DNA of 64,000 bases, from NCBI RefSeq assembly GCF_029211185.1, contig NZ_JARGDO010000007.1, positions 121,003 through 185,002 of the forward strand, given 5' to 3'. The translations under genes were made by a program, and so were the position numbers. This stretch comes from Tessaracoccus caeni (lineage in GTDB: Bacteria > Actinomycetota > Actinomycetes > Propionibacteriales > Propionibacteriaceae). The notes under the pieces are model-generated. The model worked only from the letters and a program-made list of their open reading frames with translations. It searched no databases and was not told where the DNA came from. This document shows, in pieces, positions 9,395 through 18,167 of the stretch (position 1 is the stretch's first letter; every line of letters starts with the position of its first letter).

Positions 9395-10207
9395 ATGTCG
9401 ATGTCGTTCGATGCGCCCGCCACCGTGGCGAGTGACGAAAGGGCGGGATCCCTGACCCGCAGGATGCTGAGTGGTGCCGCCGCGGCGTCGCTCTACGCCT
9501 ACCGTCTGGACGAGTCCATCACCTTCCTTGCACACGGCATGACCCCCGACGGCGTCCTGGTCGTCGCCGGCGTGCCGGACGGCATGCTCCGCGTCGCTTC
9601 TCCCGGATTCGGTATCGATGTGCGGATGGACTTGATCAAGCAGTCGCCGGATCCCGCGGTGTCGCTCGTTGCCGCGTCGGTTCATCTGCTCGGACAGCTG
9701 TCCTGGGCCACCCCGTCCGAGGTTGAGGCCCAGATCGCCGGAGGCGCCCTGCCCGAACTGGTCGAGGCCATGATCGAGGTGCCCGGCGCGAGGCTGGGGT
9801 TCGTGGACATCGAGCGCGCCTTGCTGCACGACATGAACGGTGCGACGGTGATCGCGCCCGAGGCCATCTCCTATGCGCCGCCCGTCATTGAGGACGAGTT
9901 CGCGGCCTTCGACGCCATCGCCGCCTATAGCCAGGCGCGGCTGAAGGATCTCTGCTGGGCCGTGATGGTGGGAGCCGTCCCTGGTCAGGTGGTCAGCAAG
10001 CCTCCGTTGCCCGGGATCTGCCCGCACACCGCAGACGCCGTCTTCTGCGTCGACGTCGATCCCTCCGGTGTGACGGTGATGTTCATCGGTCGCGCAGAGA
10101 CCCTTGTGGTCCACGCCTGCTTCGATGTGCCTGTCACGACGCAGAGCCAGTTGCCCGGTCGGGTGGCGGAGATGATGCACGTCGCCGCTTTGGAGAACTG
10201 CGCCTGA
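9395..10207 (+). CDS. Uncharacterised protein with upstream iron box
   Basis: I do not recognise the family with certainty. The product is about 270 residues, soluble, without signal peptide or membrane span. Its first third (ERAGSLTRRMLSGAAAASLYAYR) resembles the start of DUF2470/HugZ-like heme-related proteins. The middle has LVAASVHLLGQLSWA and the end a conserved-looking CPHTADAVFCVDVDPSGVTVMFIG stretch. The ATG at 9395 is preferred because GAGAGG ends 9 bases before it; the ATG at 9386 is too close. The DtxR/IdeR-type box at 9301 predicts induction under iron limitation. A role in heme or iron handling is inference from that control. A strong terminator follows. Confidence 0.65.
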   Translation: MSMSFDAPATVASDERAGSLTRRMLSGAAAASLYAYRLDESITFLAHGMTPDGVLVVAGVPDGMLRVASPGFGIDVRMDLIKQSPDPAVSLVAASVHLLGQLSWATPSEVEAQIAGGALPELVEAMIEVPGARLGFVDIERALLHDMNGATVIAPEAISYAPPVIEDEFAAFDAIAAYSQARLKDLCWAVMVGAVPGQVVSKPPLPGICPHTADAVFCVDVDPSGVTVMFIGRAETLVVHACFDVPVTTQSQLPGRVAEMMHVAALENCA

Positions 10208-10228
10208 CGCGTCCCCCTGAAAGCGCGT

Positions 10229-10258
10229 AGCCCGGCCCCGCCTGAGCGGGGCCGGGCT
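10229..10258 (+). terminator. Rho-independent terminator
   Basis: The 12-bp perfect stem agcccggccccg (10229-10240) pairs with 10247-10258 around a 6-base loop and ends in TTTT, 21 bases after the stop of the iron-box gene. Confidence 0.88.
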
Positions 10259-10308
10259 TTTCGCAACCGGTGCGGCTAACCCTTCAGGTCAGCCAGGGGA
10301 ACCGCAGT

Positions 10309-10584
10309 TCAGCGGACTTCGTAGGACAGGCAGATGGCGGAATCGGAGATCTCGACGCCGTCGGCCGTGCACATCAGGTCGGCGTTGTGAACGCATTCGA
10401 GGCGCTGGCAAGCGCCGACCTGGCCGTTGGCAGCAGGCAGGCCGCCGCGGGCGTCGAGAGCGATGAAGGTGGTGCAGGTGGGGCGCTCGGCTCCGCCGAT
10501 GGTGACGGCGAAGGCGGTGCAGCCGGATGCGTTGAAGGCGCAGGTGGTGGTTGCGCAGGACTTGACTGCCGTGATGGTGCTCAT
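10309..10584 (-). CDS. Small Cys-rich protein with two DUF1540-like modules
   Basis: This 91-residue protein has a duplicated Cys pattern. The first module is CATTTCAFNASGCTAFAVTIGG followed by CTTF. The second is ACQRLECVHNADLMCTADGVEI followed by AICLSYE. This matches DUF1540, a small domain thought to bind metal through its cysteines; the biochemical role is not known. The start is the ATG at 10584, preceded by GAGGGGAA. A near-consensus promoter lies upstream (TTGTCA, 17 bases, TATGAT), with a 9-bp inverted repeat just beyond it, implying strong regulated expression. There is no signal peptide. Its neighbour is the iron-box gene, so metal homeostasis is a reasonable guess. Confidence 0.8.
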   Translation of the reverse strand: MSTITAVKSCATTTCAFNASGCTAFAVTIGGAERPTCTTFIALDARGGLPAANGQVGACQRLECVHNADLMCTADGVEISDSAICLSYEVR

Positions 10585-10622
10585 GATGAGTTCCCCTCTG
10601 TGGTGCGTTTCAGATATCAGCA

Positions 10623-10651
10623 ATCATAAGTTTTATGTACGCCCTTGACAA
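10623..10651 (-). promoter_or_regulatory. Promoter of DUF1540 gene
   Basis: On the minus strand, -35 TTGTCA (10646-10651) and -10 TATGAT (10623-10628) are separated by exactly 17 bases, giving a leader of about 30 bases. This is the closest match to a housekeeping sigma promoter seen in the window. Confidence 0.75.
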
Positions 10652-10669
10652 GGCAGGGAAACCTAAGCT

Positions 10670-10695
10670 GACTAGGGCTTACGTTTGCCCTAGTC
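10670..10695. promoter_or_regulatory. 9-8-9 inverted repeat upstream of DUF1540 promoter
   Basis: gactagggc (10670-10678) and gccctagtc (10687-10695) form a perfect dyad centred about 32 bases upstream of the -35 box. That is a typical activator position. Binding protein unknown. Confidence 0.5.
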
Positions 10696-10761
10696 GTGTT
10701 TTAAGGCACTCGCATGTTGGCTAATTAAATGTTGCATAATTCCCTAGTCGCCCATGCCTGG

Positions 10762-10835
10762 TCCCGGAAAATCGGCCAATGGCCGATTTTCGGCACGAGA
10801 CACCGCAAAATCGGCCAATGGCCGATTTTCCGGGA
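10762..10835. repeat. Dyad of two identical 23-bp palindromes
   Basis: Two identical 23-base palindromes (aaaatcggcc, aat, ggccgatttt) lie at 10768-10790 and 10807-10829. Outer 6-bp arms tcccgg (10762-10767) and ccggga (10830-10835) make the whole 74 bases one larger inverted repeat. It lies 41 bases beyond the HAD gene stop, so it may terminate that gene, or it may be a cooperative operator. Confidence 0.75.
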
Positions 10836-10875
10836 TTGAGGCGGGTCGGGGTGGGAGGGGATGGGGTGGGAGGGG

Positions 10876-11688
10876 TCAGTCGACGTGGGGGAGCAGCGTG
10901 TCGATCCGGTCCAGCAGGAAGGTAGGACGCTGGGACTCCGGCAGGGCGGCCACCTCGTCGGCCGTGGAGTCGCCGGTCAGCACCAGGGCTGAGGGCATGC
11001 CGGCGTCGACGGCCATCTTGATGTCGGTCATCAGGCGGTCGCCCACCATGATGCAGCGTCGGAGATCGACTCCCGTGTCGCCGAGGGCGGCCTCCATCAT
11101 CAGTGGCGACGGCTTGCCAAGGCTGACCTGGCACGTCGTTTGCGTGCATGCCTCGATCGCGGCGGTGATGGCGGCGCAGTCGGGTTCGCCGCGTCCGCCG
11201 GGGTAGGGGCAGAAACGGTCGGGGTTGGTCTGGATCAGGAATGCTCGACGATGGAACCAGATGGCGTCGAACGCGATCTGGAGCTTGCGATAGTCGAAGC
11301 CGCGGTCGTAGGAGGCGACGACGATGTCGATTCGCTCGGGGGCGTCGGTCAGCTCGAATCCGGCCTCGCGGAGCGCCCGCTTCAGCGGTTCCTCGCCGAT
11401 CACGAAAAGGGCGGCGTCCGGATGATGCGTGGTGAGCCAGGAGACGGTGGTTACGACCGTGTTCACGATGTCCTCGAGAGGGGTCGGCAGCCCCAGTCGC
11501 TCAAGCTTCCGCTGGTACATCGCCGGATCGTTGAGCGCGTTGTTCGAGAGGAACTTGATGATCCTGCCCGCGTCGCGCAGCCCATCGATGAGCCGCTTCG
11601 CGCCCGGCAGCAGCTCCTCGCCGAGGTAGATGGTGCCGTCGAGGTCGAAGACGTAGGCGTCGTACCAATCGGTGGGAGAGGTGAGCAT
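10876..11688 (-). CDS. HAD-IIA family sugar/nucleotide phosphatase (NagD-like)
   Basis: The 270-residue product has the HAD motif I YVFDLDGTIYLGEE with nucleophile Asp15 and general acid Asp17. Motif II is FLSNNALND, motif III is GKPSPLMMEAAL, and motif IV is IMVGDRLMTDIKMAVDAG. The cap between motifs II and III defines subclass IIA, as in NagD and p-nitrophenyl phosphatases. It probably dephosphorylates a small phosphorylated metabolite; the substrate cannot be read from sequence. The start is ATG 11688 after AAAGGAACC. It is divergent from guaB, with which it shares a 154-base intergenic region. Confidence 0.88.
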   Translation of the reverse strand: MLTSPTDWYDAYVFDLDGTIYLGEELLPGAKRLIDGLRDAGRIIKFLSNNALNDPAMYQRKLERLGLPTPLEDIVNTVVTTVSWLTTHHPDAALFVIGEEPLKRALREAGFELTDAPERIDIVVASYDRGFDYRKLQIAFDAIWFHRRAFLIQTNPDRFCPYPGGRGEPDCAAITAAIEACTQTTCQVSLGKPSPLMMEAALGDTGVDLRRCIMVGDRLMTDIKMAVDAGMPSALVLTGDSTADEVAALPESQRPTFLLDRIDTLLPHVD

Positions 11689-11806
11689 GCCTGGGGGTTC
11701 CTTTCGTTAGAGCACACCCTGCCATCGCCGGCTGTTCAGCGCAGCAGTGCGATAAAGGCCGTCGTTTCGGAGGATCGCGCGGGCGAATGGTCATCCCGAC
11801 ACGCAC

Positions 11807-13366
<1,560 letters not shown>

Positions 13367-13395
13367 TCCCTTCATCACCCAGGAGAGAACCCGAT

Positions 13396-14496
13396 ATGTA
13401 CGAGCTCGGACGCAGCAAGCGCGCCAACCAGGGCTACAGCTTCGACGACGTCGCCATCGCCCCCGTGCGCCGCACCCGTAGTCAGCAGGAGGTGGACCTC
13501 ACCTGGAGGATCGACGCCGTCAGCTTCGATGTGCCCATCGTGGCGGCCCCGATGGACTCGGTGATGTCTCCGGCCACCGCCATCCGGATGGGGCAGCTGG
13601 GCGGCCTCGGCGTGCTCAATCTGGAGGGTCTCTGGACCCGCTACGAGGATCCGCAGGAGCAGTACGAGCAGATCACCGCCGGCGGCGACCAGGTGTCCAT
13701 CACCAAGCGCATGCAGGAGATCTATGCCGAGCCCATCAAGCCCGAGCTGATCGAGGCGCGCCTGGCTGAGCTGCGGGCGGCCGACGTGCCCGTCGCGGGT
13801 TCGCTGTCGCCGTCCACCACGGCCGAGTTCGCCGACGTGATCCAGAAGGCCGCCATGGACTTCTTCGTGATCCGCGGTACCACCGTCTCTGCCGAGCATG
13901 TCGGTGGCGAGGACGCGCTGAACCTCAAGGAGTTCATCTACCGCCTCGACACCCCGGTACTCGTCGGTGGCGTCGCCACCTACCGCGCCGCGCTGCACCT
14001 GATGCGCGCCGGCGCCGCGGGTGTGCTGGTCGGCTTCGGTGGTGGCGCCACCCACACCACCGCCTCCGTGCTGGGCATCGAGGTCCCCATGGCCACCGCC
14101 GTCGCCAACGTCGCTGAGGCGCGCCGCGACTACCTGGAGGAGTCGGGCGGCCGCTACGTGCACCTGATCGCCGACGGCGCCGTGGGTCGCTCCGGCGACA
14201 TCGCCAAGGCCATCGCCTGCGGCGCGGACGCCGTCATGGTGGGCTCGCCGCTGGCCCGCGCCACCGAGGCCCCCGGCCGCGGCTGGCACTGGGGCGACGA
14301 GGCGTGGCACGCCGAGCTGCCGCGTGGGGCTGCGTCGTTCTTCGAGCAGGTGGGCTCCCTGGAGGAGGTCGTGCTCGGCCCGTCGCGGATCCCCGACGGC
14401 ACCATGAACCTCGCCGGCGGCCTGCGCAAGGCGATGGCGCTGACCGGCTACACCGACATCAAGTCGTTCCAGCGGATCGATCTGATCCTGCACTGA
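13396..14496 (+). CDS. guaB3: GuaB3-family IMP dehydrogenase-related protein
   Basis: This 366-residue barrel protein belongs to the GuaB3 group. It starts MYELGRSKRANQGYSFDDVA, keeps AAPMDSVMS and GRSGDIAKAIACGADAVMVGS, lacks CBS domains, and has a family-specific C-terminal part (GPSRIPDGTMNLAGGLRKAMALTGY). At the place of the IMPDH catalytic Cys the loop reads VGFGGGATHTT, with His220. It is therefore not expected to be a normal IMPDH. GMP reductase activity has been described for a cyanobacterial GuaB3; whether this one shares it is open. An AGGAGAG ribosome site precedes ATG 13396. The gene sits between guaB and chorismate mutase in one apparent operon. Confidence 0.93.
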   Translation: MYELGRSKRANQGYSFDDVAIAPVRRTRSQQEVDLTWRIDAVSFDVPIVAAPMDSVMSPATAIRMGQLGGLGVLNLEGLWTRYEDPQEQYEQITAGGDQVSITKRMQEIYAEPIKPELIEARLAELRAADVPVAGSLSPSTTAEFADVIQKAAMDFFVIRGTTVSAEHVGGEDALNLKEFIYRLDTPVLVGGVATYRAALHLMRAGAAGVLVGFGGGATHTTASVLGIEVPMATAVANVAEARRDYLEESGGRYVHLIADGAVGRSGDIAKAIACGADAVMVGSPLARATEAPGRGWHWGDEAWHAELPRGAASFFEQVGSLEEVVLGPSRIPDGTMNLAGGLRKAMALTGYTDIKSFQRIDLILH

Positions 14497-14510
14497 TCGG
14501 GGGCATCCTC

Positions 14511-14810
14511 ATGGACGAGGCCACGGCGAAGGCGGAGCTGCAGCGGTTGCGCGGCAGCATCGACAACATGGATTCCGCGCTGATCCACCTGCTCGCGGAG
14601 CGCTTCAAGGTGACCCAGCGCGTCGGCGAGTTGAAGGCGACGGCGGGCCTGCCTCCCGCCGACCCCGCGCGGGAGTCTGAACAGATCGCTCGCTTGCGGG
14701 CGCTGGCCGAGAAGGCCGATCTGGACCCGGAACTGGCCGAGAAGTTCCTCACCTTCATCGTCCGCGAGGTGGTCCGCCACCACGAGAAGATCGCCAACGA
14801 GCTGACCTGA
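14511..14810 (+). CDS. Chorismate mutase, AroQ type
   Basis: The 99-residue all-helical protein matches the type II chorismate mutase fold. It has LQRLRGSIDNMDSALIHLLAERFKV with the conserved Arg and Asp, KATAGLPPADPARESEQIARL, and a C-terminal helix FLTFIVREVVRHHEKI. It converts chorismate to prephenate for phenylalanine and tyrosine synthesis and lacks fused dehydratase or DAHP synthase domains. ATG 14511 lies 14 bases after the guaB3 stop with GGGGG upstream, so it is probably cotranscribed. Actinobacterial mutases of this size often need DAHP synthase as partner. A 40-bp repeat follows its stop. Confidence 0.9.
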   Translation: MDEATAKAELQRLRGSIDNMDSALIHLLAERFKVTQRVGELKATAGLPPADPARESEQIARLRALAEKADLDPELAEKFLTFIVREVVRHHEKIANELT

Positions 14811-14815
14811 GCCCA

Positions 14816-14855
14816 ACTTCACACTTTACTTAACAGGGTGTGATGTTATGTGTGA
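14816..14855. repeat. 40-bp direct repeat, copy 1 (left flank of TA module)
   Basis: Forty bases are identical to 16026-16065. The core contains cacactttacttaacag followed by TGTGA motifs. The outer sequence forms only a partial inverted repeat here. It lies just after the chorismate mutase stop and 138 bases before the antitoxin start. Confidence 0.85.
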
Positions 14856-14993
14856 CGTAAGTGTGGAGCCCACGGTTGTCGTGATGATTTGTGACCATGC
14901 GAACTGTCCGCGGTGTGGACAAGTCCGCGTCCCTAGATCGCTCTGTCGGTGTCGTTGTCTACGATGGATACAGGTGGACGAGGAGGTGCAACG

Positions 14994-15629
14994 ATGGATG
15001 TCTACGCAGACCCGATGCTGAACGTGAAGGACGCTGCCCGTTACCTCGCTATCCCCGAGTCGACCCTTGGGCGCTGGAAGGGGACAGGAGCGATCCACTC
15101 CGTCGCGCCAACGCGCAAGGGATGGCCGCAGCTACCTTTCGCGGCCGTGGTGGAGGCATTCGTGCTCCAGCGTCTTCGTCAGTTCGGCATCCCGGCTAAG
15201 CAGATACGTGAGACAGCCGAGGGTCTGCGTCGGCATTTCGGCGACCCGTACGCTCTTGCCAGGCCTGGGCTTGGCGTCCATGGAAAGGACGTGCTTGTCG
15301 AGGTGGCGGGTGATTACTACCGTGGAAAAGACCTGCAGCAAGCGGCAGCGGAGACCATTACCGGCTTCCAACAGGTGATCACTTGGGATGCCGACGAAAA
15401 TCCGCGCCGACTGAGACTGATGAACTTGGGGGCCGATGTGATTCTCGACCCTCGGTTCGGTTGGGGAGCTCCCGTGGTGGAGGCAAACAAGGTACCGATC
15501 GAGTCGATCGTCGGACAGTTTCGGGGCGGCGACACCATCGCCGATATCGCCTACGATTTCGAGATGAACGTCGGCGACGTCGAGCAGATCATCCGTGGGT
15601 ATCTGGACTCAGGTGAACGAGCCGCCTGA
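14994..15629 (+). CDS. Antitoxin-like protein: HTH plus DUF433
   Basis: This 211-residue protein starts with a MerR/excisionase-like HTH (LNVKDAARYLAIPESTLGRWKGTG, about 9-32). It ends with a DUF433 domain (DPRFGWGAPVVEANKVPIESIVGQFRGGDTIADIAYDF, about 148-205), the domain found in antitoxins paired with PIN-like toxins. ATG 14994 follows a strong AGGAGGTG. The PIN-like toxin gene overlaps its 3' end by 17 bases. By family analogy it binds the toxin and represses its own promoter. Codon use is less GC-biased than in neighbours, suggesting transfer. Identical 40-bp repeats bracket the pair. Confidence 0.82.
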   Translation: MDVYADPMLNVKDAARYLAIPESTLGRWKGTGAIHSVAPTRKGWPQLPFAAVVEAFVLQRLRQFGIPAKQIRETAEGLRRHFGDPYALARPGLGVHGKDVLVEVAGDYYRGKDLQQAAAETITGFQQVITWDADENPRRLRLMNLGADVILDPRFGWGAPVVEANKVPIESIVGQFRGGDTIADIAYDFEMNVGDVEQIIRGYLDSGERAA

Positions 15630-15999
15630 GTTCTTCCTTGACCGCGGTCTTGGGAAACGCGTAGCCGAGGGGCTGCGCCAGGCCGGTTGGGTGTTGCACC
15701 TCATCACTGAGCATTACCCCGATGATGCGCAGCACATTCCTGATGAGGAGTGGGTTGCCGAAGCTCGTCGTCGCGGGTGGTCTGGACTTACAAAAGATCA
15801 GCGACTCTGGAGACTCCTCAAGGAGGAGGATCAGATACCGATCTTCACGCTCAGTACGGGACAGATCAGCAGCTTGGAGATGGTGGCCAGATTCGAGGCG
15901 GCTCGTGAGTTGATCTGGAACTATGCGCGCAAGGATGACGTAGGTCTCTGGATTGTGTACGAAGTGGGGCGCCCGCCCCATCGTCGTTACCCGCGGTGA
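15613..15999 (+). CDS. PIN-like toxin (VapC45/DUF5615-type)
   Basis: The 128-residue product starts with EPPEFFLDRGLGKRVAEGLRQAGW, followed by PDDAQHIPDEEWVAEARRRGWSGLTKDQRLWR. These are the acidic blocks of the VapC45-type PIN-like fold: Asp in FFLDR, Asp/Glu in PDEEW and Asp in LTKDQR. Members are predicted RNases. GTG 15613 is chosen over GTG 15595 because it gives the smaller 17-base overlap with the antitoxin; both are possible and neither has a strong ribosome site, consistent with translational coupling. A 40-bp repeat begins 27 bases downstream. Confidence 0.8.
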   Translation: MNEPPEFFLDRGLGKRVAEGLRQAGWVLHLITEHYPDDAQHIPDEEWVAEARRRGWSGLTKDQRLWRLLKEEDQIPIFTLSTGQISSLEMVARFEAARELIWNYARKDDVGLWIVYEVGRPPHRRYPR

Positions 16000-16013
16000 C
16001 GGCGACCCCAACT

Positions 16014-16080
16014 AGCTTCACACCTACTTCACACTTTACTTAACAGGGTGTGATGTTATGTGTGAAGTAGGTGTGAAGCT
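16014..16080. repeat. Perfect 21-bp inverted repeat containing copy 2 of the 40-bp direct repeat
   Basis: The arms at 16014-16034 and 16060-16080 (reading agcttcacacctacttcac and the next two bases) are exact complements around a 25-base spacer. Bases 16026-16065 are identical to 14816-14855. The element lies directly after the PIN-like toxin gene. A recombination site, transposon end or protein-binding array are candidates; it has no T-tract typical of a terminator. Confidence 0.85.
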
Positions 16081-16132
16081 CTTCCCGACGGCTCCCTGCG
16101 GCCCGTGGCGATCCGCTCGCGCAGCCCTTGCC

Positions 16133-16861
16133 TCACGTCGTGTTGTCGGTGGCGTTGACCACTGCGTCGACGTGCTGTTGGGTGATGTCGCCCTGAATGA
16201 AGGGGTGTAGGTCGCGGAGATCCGTACACTGTGTCACGATGCGCGCACCGTCGCTCGCGGCTCGGTTATCGCCGGACACCCATGCGGCATCGATGTTGAG
16301 GGCATTCGCTCCGGCGATATCGGAGCTGAGTGAATCACCGATGTGCAGTACCTGATGGGGTTCCAGCTCGAGTCGCGAGAGTCCCATCTCGAACATCTCC
16401 GCTCGAGGCTTATATGACCGTGCTTCTTCGCTCGTGATGGTCATGGGCAGTGCGATCCCGATGTGTCGCATCCCGGCGTCGAGGTCGGCTCGGTCGATGT
16501 TCGAGACGACGCAGATGGGAAGGGTGCATGAAGCCAGAAATTCTCTTGCGCCGGGGCGCAGGGCTGGCCGCTGCCAGTGGGTGAACTGTTCAGCGCATAG
16601 TTCGAGGGGGTCGAGTCTGCATGCCGTCCGGTCAAGGACGGACGCCAGAGAGGCGACGGCGAGTTCGCGTTGGGTGCGGAAGGCGTCTCCGTGCGAGGAC
16701 GACACTGCCGACGTGAACTCGCTTCCCCATAGCTGAGCGATTTCGCGCTGCGGCCAGTCCGGGCACACGCTCGCGATCTTTTGGGCGATACCCCGGATCA
16801 CTAGATCGTCTTCTTCGACCACCGTGCCGTAGAAGTCCAGGAGGATCCCTCGGTACGCCAC
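16133..16861 (-). CDS. HAD-like hydrolase with a macro-domain fragment at its C-terminus
   Basis: The first 215 residues are a HAD hydrolase: LLDFYGTVVEED (motif I, with Tyr replacing the usual Asp-Gly pattern), VVSNIDRADLD (motif II), SYKPRAEMFEMGL (motif III) and LHIGDSLSSDIAGANALN (motif IV). The last 21 residues, IQGDITQQHVDAVVNATDNT, do not belong to HAD proteins. They copy the N-terminus of the macro-domain protein encoded at 18164-18670 (IQGDITRQQVDAVVNAANNA). The gene has therefore read into a truncated macro-domain gene in frame. The start is GTG 16861. Codon use is weakly biased, fitting an accessory origin. Substrate unknown. Confidence 0.8.
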   Translation of the reverse strand: MAYRGILLDFYGTVVEEDDLVIRGIAQKIASVCPDWPQREIAQLWGSEFTSAVSSSHGDAFRTQRELAVASLASVLDRTACRLDPLELCAEQFTHWQRPALRPGAREFLASCTLPICVVSNIDRADLDAGMRHIGIALPMTITSEEARSYKPRAEMFEMGLSRLELEPHQVLHIGDSLSSDIAGANALNIDAAWVSGDNRAASDGARIVTQCTDLRDLHPFIQGDITQQHVDAVVNATDNTT

Positions 16862-16999
16862 AAGTACCAGTATGCACGGCGCCGACCGGGAGGACGAAGG
16901 GGACGACCGCCAGTGGACGTCGGTCTGGACAGTGCAGCCTCCTGGTGTCTGGCGCCCGGCACTATGTCGAAGCCGATCGAGCTGACCTGAGGCTGGTGC

Positions 17000-17613
17000 C
17001 TACAGCAGGTCCAGCGGCCCGGTGAGGTTGGTGCACGCCGCTTTGCGACCGGTGAGGAGCAGGAGCAGTTCCTGGATCGGGCCTCGAATCACGGTCGACG
17101 AGGTACCGCGCCGCCAGTCGACGTCCGTTGCCTCGAAAGTGACGTGGTCGTAGCGACGGGTGAAGCGCATGGGTCCGGGCAGGGTGAGAAGGTGCGCTCG
17201 ATGGCGACGATGGCCGCCTGCCCGGGTGTCTTGACGTGCATCCCGAGCGGGATCGCCACGTCCTGGGTGTGGACCAGGATGTCGATCAATGGCTCTGTCG
17301 GTCGGATGCCGACTGCGGTGCGGCGTGAGCCAACGAAGGAGCGCAGGGTCGCACTGATCTCCGCCGGGGTGAGAGTCACCTCGAGGGCTGCACGCCGGAC
17401 CATGGCGTTGAACGAGAAACCTGATCTCACCAGGGGCCAGAACACGTCGCGCAGTCGAGCGTGCGCCATCGTCAGGTGAGCGCCGACATCGCGCACCGTC
17501 CAGCCCTCGCACAACGACGGCGCGGCCAACTGCTCGGCGGTGAGGCTCTCGAACAGATCGGCGAAGTCGAGCCTGCCCTGGTCGATGTGTCTCCAGATCT
17601 GGTCGATATCCAT
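17000..17613 (-). pseudogene. Frameshifted DinB/maleylpyruvate-isomerase-like protein (TIGR03083 type)
   Basis: The frame from ATG 17613 (GGAGGTGG upstream) encodes MDIDQIWRHIDQGRLDFADL...LCEGWTVRDVGAHLTMAH and continues through IRPTEPLIDILVHTQDVAIPLG, typical of mycothiol-dependent DinB-like proteins. Near 17188-17196 the family sequence leaves this frame. The expected continuation LLTLPGPMRFTRRYDHVTF...ATDVDW and RGPIQELLLLLTGRK is found one frame over and ends at the stop 17000-17002. One missing base in the GCGCACCTTCTC stretch would explain it. Either it is a real inactivating mutation or a sequencing error. Intact, it would have about 204 residues. Confidence 0.82.
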
Positions 17614-17720
17614 GGCGCCACCTCCCGAGGGGTGTTCGATGGTCTGGCTATAGCCGAGCCTAGTTCGATCCCCCCTCCACATGACCCGAGATCGTCGTCG
17701 GTCTATGTCAGGATGGCCGG

Positions 17721-18167
17721 ATGGAGCCCATCCCTTTCAGACCGGTCGACGACAGTTTCAGCGGGTGGCCGATGCCGCCGTCGGTGCCCGCCGGCATGAA
17801 GCTCGAACTCAGCCGTGCCCGCCTGCTCGACGGCGAGGAGGCTACTTTCGACGAGTGGATGCAGATGCTGCACGACCGCTATGACGAATGCCTCGCGACG
17901 CTGCCTCAGGAGTGGATGGCCTTCGAAGCCACCTTCCTGAACCAGGAGGCCGACGGCAGCTGGTGGATGTATCACCTGCAGGTGATGGGGGAGAGTTCGC
18001 CCGGCCTCGTGCTCAACAACGACCTCGACCGCGCCCATGAGGCCTATGCCCGACGCACGAAGCATCGCGGCTGGGAGGAACTGCAACCACGGCTGTTCCT
18101 GGCGCCCGACTTCGTTCGTGAAGCGATGGTTGAAGCGGCCTGCGGGGCGTCCGAAGCAGGCGACTAG
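17721..18167 (+). CDS. Small conserved protein, DUF6176-like
   Basis: This 148-residue soluble protein has KLELSRARLLDGEEATFDEWMQMLHDRYDECLATLPQEWMAFEATFLNQEADGSWWMYHLQ, which resembles DUF6176, a family without assigned function. No catalytic motif stands out. A CAGGAT hexamer ends 6 bases before the ATG, so it may be a leaderless gene; no Shine-Dalgarno sequence is present. Its stop overlaps the stop of the convergent macro-domain gene by four bases. The next gene leftwards is the frameshifted DinB-like gene, so the neighbourhood gives no functional hint. Confidence 0.65.
   Translation: MEPIPFRPVDDSFSGWPMPPSVPAGMKLELSRARLLDGEEATFDEWMQMLHDRYDECLATLPQEWMAFEATFLNQEADGSWWMYHLQVMGESSPGLVLNNDLDRAHEAYARRTKHRGWEELQPRLFLAPDFVREAMVEAACGASEAGD

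Noticed and set aside
13396..14496. Annotation as a second functional IMP dehydrogenase
   Set aside because: It lacks CBS domains and the catalytic Cys loop, so the GuaB3-related label is safer.
14816..16065. CRISPR array from repeated 40-bp units
   Set aside because: There are only two copies, 1.2 kb apart, with genes between them and no cas gene in the window.
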